From contig CAYNWK010000139.1 of the NCBI GenBank assembly GCA_964400875.1, positions 1 through 11,296 on the forward strand: 11,296 bases of DNA. Direction: 5' to 3'. The notes under the pieces are model-generated. The model did no database searches and was not told the DNA's origin. It saw nothing but the letters and a program-made list of their open reading frames with translations. How positions within the stretch are numbered: position 1 is the first letter of the stretch; each line of letters opens with the position of its first letter. Both the position numbers and the translations under genes were made by a program. This DNA comes from CAYNWK01 sp964400875 (lineage in GTDB: Bacteria > Chloroflexota > Anaerolineae > Anaerolineales > UBA4823). Positions 6,346-11,296 of this stretch are shown one piece after another.

Positions 6346-6554
6346 TCTCCATCCGCAACAGCAGGACAGGTGATTATCGATCCCGAGGCGCGGGAAAGTA
6401 TTTTGAAAAGGAGGTGAACCAATTATTCGTTCGTTAAGAAATTGCAGGTCTTCTCTTCAGCCTTGAACAGTCGGAAGGAAGACCTGCGCATTCGTGTGGA
6501 GGTTATCTCCGCACGTCACTAGTATAACCTACGCAAAACTCGAAAGGAGAAGAA
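6346..6554 (+). promoter_or_regulatory. Intergenic leader between lacI and the importer operon, with two hairpins
   Basis: This 209-base gap holds several structures. A weak hairpin (TCCCG/CGGGA at 6381-6395) followed by TATTTT could end the lacI transcript. A perfect ribosome-site sequence AAGGAGGTGA (6408-6417) has no ATG behind it. A hairpin has arms GCAGGTCTTC (6444-6453) and GAAGACCTGC (6478-6487). A 9-bp inverted repeat with a 5-base loop lies at 6493-6515. A possible -10 element TATAAC (6523-6528) lies about 27 bases before the ABC gene start, with no convincing -35. No copy of the AACGTT operator core is seen here. The importer may be transcribed from here, by readthrough from lacI, or both. 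Confidence 0.45.
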
Positions 6555-7931
6555 ATGTCTCGCAGGATTCTCATGATTTTGAGTGTCATGCTCATAGCTT
6601 CCTTTGCGCTGGCTGCATGCAGCCCATCTGCAACCCAGGCTCCAGCTGCCCCAACCGAGGCGATGGCTGAGCCAACCGAAGCGATGGCTGAGCCAACCGA
6701 AGCGATGGCAGAACCCACCGAAGCGATGGCCGAGAATGTGACGATTAACTGGTGGCATATCACGACCGCAGAGAATCAGAAGGCGGTCTGGCAAAAGCTA
6801 GCTGACGAATATATGGCCGACCATCCTAACGTCACGATTGAGATCACGGTATTGGAGAATGAAGCCTTCAAGACCAAGCTCACCACCGTCATGCAGTCCG
6901 GCGAGCCGCCGGACATCTTCCAGAGCTGGGGCGGCGGTGTGATGAACGAATATGCCAACGCCGGTTTGCTGCAGGACATCACAGCTGAGCTCGACGCCGA
7001 TGGCGGCGCCTGGCGGAACTCTTTCTCGCCCGGCGCGCTCGGCGTCTACAGCTACCAGGGGAAGAACTTTGGCGTACCATGGGACATGGGCATGGTCGGT
7101 TTCTGGTACAACAAGGACATGTTTGCCCAGGCTGATATCGATGCGCCCCCCACCACTTGGTCCGAACTGCTGGCGGACGTGCAGGCGCTTAAGGACGCCG
7201 GCATCACGCCGATTGCCCTGGGCGCCGGCGACAAATGGCCGGCGGCATTCTGGTGGGAATACCTGGCTGTGCGCATGGGCGGACAGGCGGCTTTCGAGGC
7301 CGCTTCGTCGCGCTCGGGCTCTTTCGCCGATCCCCCCTTTGTGCAGGCAGGCGAGAAGATCAACGAGCTCGTAGCCATGGAGCCATTCCAGGATGGTTTC
7401 CTGGGGGCTACCTGGGGCGATGAGGCCACCGCTATGGGTAACGGCAAGGCGGCCATGGACCTGATGGGCCAGTGGGCGCCTGGGGCCTTCAATGACAACA
7501 GCGCCGATGGTAATGGCATCGGCGACGCTTTGGGCTGGTTCCCCTTCCCAGCTGTGGAAGGCGGCGCCGGCGGCGCGACCGACGCGTTGGGCGGCGGAAA
7601 TGGTTTCGCCGTTGGCAAGGACGCACCGCCAGAAGCGGTTGACTTCGTCCGTTACCTGACCCGGCCCGAATCGCAGGTGGCTTGCGCTGAGGAAGGCTTC
7701 TGCGTCCCGGTGGTCAAAGGTGGCGAGGCCGGTCTGACCGATCCGCTGCTGCTGGCTGTCCAGCAGGGTGCGGCCGCCGCAGATTACTTCCAATTGTATT
7801 ACGACCAGTATTTGCCGCCGGCTATGGGTTCGGTGGTGAACGACAATGTCCAGGGAATATTCGCAGGCACCCTGTCACCCGAGCAGGCTGCCCAGGCTGT
7901 CGAAGACTCTGCTGCGCAAGAATTGAAGTAG
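6555..7931 (+). CDS. ABC sugar transporter substrate-binding lipoprotein (probable xylo-oligosaccharides)
   Basis: This 458-residue family 1 extracellular solute-binding protein captures sugars and delivers them to the two permeases encoded downstream. The N-terminus is a lipoprotein signal: MSRR, a hydrophobic core, and the lipobox LAAC with the lipidated cysteine at 22. Residues 33-60 are four copies of a seven-residue PTEAMAE repeat, a flexible tether between the membrane anchor and the binding domain. The mature domain begins near TINWWHI (about 63-69) and shows family features such as FGVPWDMGMVGFWYNKDMF (about 173-191) and repeated tryptophans suited to stacking on sugar rings. AAAGGAG lies about seven bases before the ATG. 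The neighbours (GH8, xylose isomerase, xylanase operon) point to xylo-oligosaccharides, but the ligand cannot be read directly. The 21-bp DNA repeats under the linker could vary in copy number. Confidence 0.92.
   Translation: MSRRILMILSVMLIASFALAACSPSATQAPAAPTEAMAEPTEAMAEPTEAMAEPTEAMAENVTINWWHITTAENQKAVWQKLADEYMADHPNVTIEITVLENEAFKTKLTTVMQSGEPPDIFQSWGGGVMNEYANAGLLQDITAELDADGGAWRNSFSPGALGVYSYQGKNFGVPWDMGMVGFWYNKDMFAQADIDAPPTTWSELLADVQALKDAGITPIALGAGDKWPAAFWWEYLAVRMGGQAAFEAASSRSGSFADPPFVQAGEKINELVAMEPFQDGFLGATWGDEATAMGNGKAAMDLMGQWAPGAFNDNSADGNGIGDALGWFPFPAVEGGAGGATDALGGGNGFAVGKDAPPEAVDFVRYLTRPESQVACAEEGFCVPVVKGGEAGLTDPLLLAVQQGAAAADYFQLYYDQYLPPAMGSVVNDNVQGIFAGTLSPEQAAQAVEDSAAQELK
6651..6734 (+). 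repeat. Four 21-bp tandem repeats encoding the PTEAMAE linker
   Basis: Units at 6651-6671, 6672-6692, 6693-6713 and 6714-6734 each read CCN ACC GAR GCG ATG GCN GAR. They differ only at silent third positions, so the protein repeats are identical. This shows both recent duplication and selection or drift at synonymous sites. The unit keeps the reading frame, so gain or loss of copies only changes linker length. Confidence 0.95.
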
Positions 7932-7942
7932 CTCCTAAACGT

Positions 7943-7988
7943 GAACAGGTGCGGGGAACGGTTCGAATAACCTTACCCGCACCTGTTC
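7943..7988 (+). promoter_or_regulatory. Intergenic stem-loop between binding protein and permease genes
   Basis: GAACAGGTGCGGG (7943-7955) pairs perfectly with CCCGCACCTGTTC (7976-7988). Inside is a second short stem GGTT/AACC (7960-7963 with 7969-7972). No T-tract follows. It starts 11 bases after the stop codon of the binding-protein gene. In many sugar ABC operons (malE-malF of E. coli is the classic case) such a structure protects the upstream mRNA and lowers downstream expression, giving excess binding protein over permease. That function is inferred here. Confidence 0.6.
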
Positions 7989-8112
7989 CGATCCATGATC
8001 GTCCCGCAGGCTGCCAGGCTGACTGGCTGAGCGGCCTTCGCAATCTATCTTCCCCTGGCGTGGGTGCCTCCACCAAGGGTGGCCGGCGAGTAAATCAGGA
8101 AAGAGGCTTTGT

Positions 8113-9060
8113 ATGGAACAACTTCCAGCCAGCTCGGATCTCCTGGAAATCAGAAGCTCTGCCGGTTTTACGCGGCGCTTACAAGACAACTTGACCATCG
8201 CTTTGTTCCTGCTGCCTGCGATGATCCTTTTTGCAATCTTCGTGATCTACCCCATCTTCCAATCTATTTATTACAGTTTTTTCGACTGGAAGGGTTTTGG
8301 TCCGGCGGTGGATTTTGTGGGGCTGGAAAATTTCGTCAACATCCTGAGCGATAAGGTCTTCCTGATCGCGCTGCGCAATGTGCTTCTTATCATCGTATTT
8401 TCTCTGGCCATCCAGCTGCCGCTCTCGCTGATGCTGGCTGTGCTCGTGGGGCGTGATCTGCCTGGCCGCGTGATATTCCGCACTATCTTTTTCCTGCCTT
8501 ACGTGCTCTCCGAGGTCATCGCCGCCATCATGTGGCTTTTTATGTTCAACCCGGATCCTGAACGCGGCTTTATCAACGCGATTCTGGTGCTGTTTCCCGG
8601 TGTCGGGGCTCAGCCCTGGCTGGGCGACACCGATACAGTCCTGCTGGCGCTGTTTGTGGTCCTTACCTGGAAATACTTTGGATTCCACATGCTGCTCTAC
8701 TTAACCGGGTTGCAGAACATCCCCACTGAGATCGAAGAGGCCGGACGGATCGACGGGGCCAGCTCCTTTCAGAATTTCTTTTACATCACCCTGCCTTTGC
8801 TGGGCAGCACCATCCGAACTTCCGTTTACCTGTCCGTGCTTGGCTCGATCCAGCAATTCATCCTGGTCTGGATCATGACCAAGGGAGGGCCGGTGAATGC
8901 CAGCGAAACATTGGCTACATACATGTACCGCTTCGGCTTCGTACGCTTCCAACTCGGCTATGGCTCGGCAGTGGCGATTTACATGTTCCTGCTCTGCCTG
9001 ATTTTTTCGCTGATCTACTTGCGCCTCACGCGTCAACCTGATTATTTGACCGGTATTTAG
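8113..9060 (+). CDS. ABC sugar transporter permease, MalF type (CUT1)
   Basis: This 315-residue inner-membrane protein is one of two permease subunits forming the import channel. It has about six hydrophobic segments, the first at about 28-50 (TIALFLLPAMILFAIFVIYP) after a hydrophilic N-terminus. The cytoplasmic EAA loop that docks on the ATPase is visible at about 206-229 (EIEEAGRIDGASSFQNFFYI). The length fits the shorter MalF-like subunits of family CUT1 that lack the large periplasmic loop of E. coli MalF. GAGG stands six bases before the ATG. The gene follows the binding-protein gene after 181 bases containing a stem-loop and precedes the second permease gene by 14 bases. No ATPase gene is in the window. 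Family firm; substrate inferred from neighbours. Confidence 0.93.
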   Translation: MEQLPASSDLLEIRSSAGFTRRLQDNLTIALFLLPAMILFAIFVIYPIFQSIYYSFFDWKGFGPAVDFVGLENFVNILSDKVFLIALRNVLLIIVFSLAIQLPLSLMLAVLVGRDLPGRVIFRTIFFLPYVLSEVIAAIMWLFMFNPDPERGFINAILVLFPGVGAQPWLGDTDTVLLALFVVLTWKYFGFHMLLYLTGLQNIPTEIEEAGRIDGASSFQNFFYITLPLLGSTIRTSVYLSVLGSIQQFILVWIMTKGGPVNASETLATYMYRFGFVRFQLGYGSAVAIYMFLLCLIFSLIYLRLTRQPDYLTGI

Positions 9061-9074
9061 GAAAGGGCATACCT

Positions 9075-9938
9075 ATGGCAGCCTCACAACCTGTGCTACG
9101 CTGGCGGACGCGCAAACTCTTCTCAAGGTCGCTCCAGTATCTGATCCTCTCGCTGGTTGTCGTGCTGGTCTTCGCGCCGGTCGTCATCCTGATTTTTGGG
9201 GCGCTGAAAACGCGGGGAGAGTTTATCACCCATCCTTACACCCCCCCCATCCCGCCGGTCTGGGAGAACCTGGTTTCAATTCTAGAAAATCCGTCTTACT
9301 CGTTCTGGCGGATGATGGGCAACAGTTTGCTGGTCATGCTGGCAGCTACTTTCGGCGTCGTGCTGGTCTGTAGTCTGGCCGCCTTCACCTTTGCCCGGAT
9401 GGAATTTCGTTCCAAGCCCGTGGCTTTCAACCTGTTCACCCTGGGCCTGATGTTCCCGATTAACATCGCCATTCTGCCGGTCTATTTTGTCTTGCGCCAG
9501 ATGAGCTTGATAGATAATCTTTGGGGGGTGATCCTGGTGCAAATCGCTTTCCAGCTTTCCGGAAACATCATGATCTTACGAGGCTTCTTCACGTCAATTC
9601 CCTCCGAGCTGCAAGATTCGGCCTACATCGACGGCTGTTCGGCCTTCGATTTCTTCTGGCGCATTTTGCTGCCCCTGGCGCGGCCGGCGCTGGCAGCAGT
9701 GGCTGCCCTGACGATGATCGTGAGCTGGAACGACTTGCTCGTGCCGCTTGTGGTGATCAACAGCGACAAATTGTGGACGTTGCCGCTAGGCACCATGCAG
9801 TTCCAGGGTCAATACGGGCAAGACCTGGCGCTGGTTTCCGCGTTCGTGGCTTTGTCCGCCGTACCTACGGTGATCTTTTATTTATTTGCCGAACGCCAGA
9901 TCGTCTCAGGACTGACGGCCGGCGCCATTAAAGGTTAG
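9075..9938 (+). CDS. ABC sugar transporter permease, MalG type (CUT1)
   Basis: This 287-residue partner permease has a first membrane segment at about 20-43 and about six in total. The EAA loop lies at about 179-200 (LQDSAYIDGCSAFDFFWRIL), where the usual EAA is replaced by DSA, a tolerated variation. The C-terminal ending ERQIVSGLTAGAIKG is typical of MalG-like subunits, which contact the ATPase through their tail. GGAAAGGG precedes the ATG. The gene forms a tight pair with the MalF-type gene (14-base gap) and is followed by the GH8 gene after 22 bases, so one transcript is likely. Family firm. Confidence 0.94.
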   Translation: MAASQPVLRWRTRKLFSRSLQYLILSLVVVLVFAPVVILIFGALKTRGEFITHPYTPPIPPVWENLVSILENPSYSFWRMMGNSLLVMLAATFGVVLVCSLAAFTFARMEFRSKPVAFNLFTLGLMFPINIAILPVYFVLRQMSLIDNLWGVILVQIAFQLSGNIMILRGFFTSIPSELQDSAYIDGCSAFDFFWRILLPLARPALAAVAALTMIVSWNDLLVPLVVINSDKLWTLPLGTMQFQGQYGQDLALVSAFVALSAVPTVIFYLFAERQIVSGLTAGAIKG

Positions 9939-9960
9939 AGCTGGAGCGCTTGCGCTGCTG

Positions 9961-11241
9961 ATGAAGGGTATTCTTTACCTGACGATCCTGGCTGTATTTG
10001 CTGCCACGCTTGCCGCAAGCTGCTCGGCAGGCCCCAGATCAGTTTCTGGTGAGACCGCGGCAGCTACGGTGATTTCGCTCCCATCCTCACCTTCTCCGGC
10101 AGGGGCTTTCAGCACTGGGACATACCGGAATCTGTTCGCAGAATATCTGCTTAAATCCGAAGTGGAGATCCAGGCTAAGCTTGATTCCGCCTGGAAGCAG
10201 CTCTTCTATGGGGATGACAGCTTCGAGCGTCTCTACTATCCGGTTGGCGCAGATATGGCTTATATCGAGGACATCGGCAACGGCGACGTGCGCAGTGAGG
10301 GCATTTCATATGGCATGATGATCGCCGTCCAACTCGATCGGCAGGAGGAATTCAACCGTTTGTGGAAATGGGCCAGGACCTACATGTATCAATCCGAAGG
10401 CCCCTATCAGGGGTATTTTGCCTGGCACTGCAGCACAGCTGGCGAAAAGCTGGACGCCAATCCCGCCTCGGACGGCGAGGAATGGTTCGTCACCGCCTTG
10501 TTCTTTGCGGCTGCCCGCTGGGGGAGCGGTGAAGGGATTTTCGATTATCAGCTTCAGGCTCAGGAAATTCTCCACACCATGCTGCATAAAGAAGACGCCC
10601 GGAACGATTTGGCCACCAATATGTTCAACCTGGACCACCAGCAGGTGGTGTTCGTCCCCAAGATTGGGCGCGACTCGAGCTTCACCAACCCTTCCTATCA
10701 CCTCCCTGCCTATTACGAGCTGTGGGCGCGCTGGGCCCAGGAGGACAACGAGTTTTGGGCGCAGGCTGCCCAGGCCAGCCGCGCCTATTTCAAGTTGGTT
10801 GCTGATCCTCAAACCGGGCTAATGCCTGACTACGCCAACTTCGACGGCACGCCTTATGGCAGTGAGGACCACAAGGATTTTCGTTTTGATGCCTGGCGCA
10901 CGCTAGCCAACGTGGCGGTGGATTACGCCTGGTTTGCCGCTGACTCCTGGCAGGTGGGGCAATCGAACCGGGTCCTCGATTTCCTGGCTTCCCAGAGCGA
11001 TTCATATCCGAATCAATATACGCTCGAAGGGGAACCGCTGTCGAACGATCATTCGACCGGGCTGGGGGCGATGGCAGCCGTTGCTGCATTGGCCGCCGAC
11101 CCTGAAAAAGGGGCGCCCTTCGTCCAGGCGCTGTGGGAGGAGCAAATCCCCTCCGGAAAATGGCGTTACTACGACGGCTTGCTATATTTTATGAGCCTTC
11201 TGCACGCCAGCGGCCATTTCAATATCTATACCTTTCAGTAG
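9961..11241 (+). CDS. GH8 reducing-end xylose-releasing exo-oligoxylanase (Rex-like), predicted lipoprotein
   Basis: This 426-residue inverting glycosidase of family 8 most resembles Rex enzymes (EC 3.2.1.156), which remove xylose from the reducing end of xylo-oligosaccharides of three or more units. Visible motifs: DVRSEGISYGMM at 109-120 with general acid E113, ANPASDGEEWF at 166-176, and DFRFDAWR at 306-313 with general-base candidate D310. H364 (SNDHSTG) lies about where Rex enzymes have the loop histidine that limits the substrate site, an alignment I could not run. Unlike the characterised Bacillus enzyme, which is cytoplasmic, this protein begins with a hydrophobic signal ending AASC, so C21 is probably lipidated. 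A Ser/Thr/Pro-rich stretch (about 22-52) follows as a tether. The ATG at 9961 has GGAG 14 bases upstream, a long spacing with a small AGCGC/GCGCT stem between. Another GH8 activity (endoxylanase) is possible. Confidence 0.87.
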   Translation: MKGILYLTILAVFAATLAASCSAGPRSVSGETAAATVISLPSSPSPAGAFSTGTYRNLFAEYLLKSEVEIQAKLDSAWKQLFYGDDSFERLYYPVGADMAYIEDIGNGDVRSEGISYGMMIAVQLDRQEEFNRLWKWARTYMYQSEGPYQGYFAWHCSTAGEKLDANPASDGEEWFVTALFFAAARWGSGEGIFDYQLQAQEILHTMLHKEDARNDLATNMFNLDHQQVVFVPKIGRDSSFTNPSYHLPAYYELWARWAQEDNEFWAQAAQASRAYFKLVADPQTGLMPDYANFDGTPYGSEDHKDFRFDAWRTLANVAVDYAWFAADSWQVGQSNRVLDFLASQSDSYPNQYTLEGEPLSNDHSTGLGAMAAVAALAADPEKGAPFVQALWEEQIPSGKWRYYDGLLYFMSLLHASGHFNIYTFQ

Positions 11242-11252
11242 AGGAGATCCGT

Positions 11253-11296
11253 ATGGCAGACTACATACCTAAACCCGAGCATAAATTTACCTTTGG
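11253..11296 (+). CDS. xylA: Xylose isomerase, N-terminus only (runs off the window)
   Basis: Only 14 full codons are present, reading MADYIPKPEHKFTF and then a G-starting codon. This matches the opening of the shorter (class I) xylose isomerases of actinobacteria and relatives, which begin with PTPEDKFTFGLWTVG or a close variant. The enzyme converts D-xylose to D-xylulose in the cytoplasm. GAGGAG (11241-11246) lies six bases before the ATG, and its first base is the last base of the GH8 stop codon, so the gene belongs to the same operon. The call rests on a short match plus strong context. Confidence 0.78.
   Translation, partial: MADYIPKPEHKFTF

Noticed and set aside
6651..6734. Tandem repeats as a possible CRISPR array.
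   Set aside because: The units are directly adjacent without spacers and encode an in-frame peptide linker.
6798..7793. 331-codon open frame on the minus strand inside the binding-protein gene.
   Set aside because: It is antisense to a clearly recognised lipoprotein and its translation shows no family features; high GC at third positions creates such frames.
8113..9938. Possible ATPase subunit for the importer in the window.
   Set aside because: No Walker A or ABC signature motif occurs in any frame of a credible gene; CUT1 importers often share one ATPase encoded elsewhere.

Overview
The window carries a xylan and xylose utilisation locus from a bacterium with fairly high GC. It most resembles the phylum Chloroflexota (Anaerolineae or a relative). 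The main clue is the binding lipoprotein linker built from EPTEAMA repeats, a style common in that group. The separate GH8, xylose isomerase and LacI genes fit but do not prove it. The taxonomic call is an inference.

Layout. Positions 1-484 hold a small membrane-protein gene (minus strand) cut after codon 62 by the right end of an IS200/IS605-type element. The element shows a terminal hairpin and a relic of the TnpB C-terminus. Positions 485-1129 have no intact gene. They contain a perfect 18-bp inverted repeat and fragments of a decayed tyrosine recombinase. Positions 1130-5135 are a minus-strand operon: a YjhG/YagF-type xylonate dehydratase, a GH10 xylanase and a CE4-like deacetylase; the last two overlap by one base. 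Positions 5136-5325 are a divergent control region with a perfect 40-bp palindrome lying over the -10 regions of both promoters. Positions 5326-11296 are on the plus strand: a LacI-family regulator, an ABC sugar importer without its ATPase (lipoprotein plus two permeases), a GH8 lipoprotein of the reducing-end xylose-releasing exo-oligoxylanase type, and the first codons of a probable xylose isomerase.

How the parts fit. Xylo-oligosaccharides would be trimmed outside the membrane by the GH8 lipoprotein and imported by the ABC system using a shared ATPase encoded elsewhere. Inside the cell, the deacetylase and the GH10 enzyme, neither with a signal peptide, would deacetylate and cleave them. 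Free xylose would pass through xylose isomerase. The dehydratase points to a second route through xylonate. The LacI protein, binding the palindrome, would control both arms.

No entirely new system was seen. The points most worth a second look are the operator architecture, the unusual split of enzyme locations (exo-enzyme outside, endo-enzyme inside), the pairing of xylonate dehydratase with xylan enzymes, and the two decayed mobile-element relics at the left edge.
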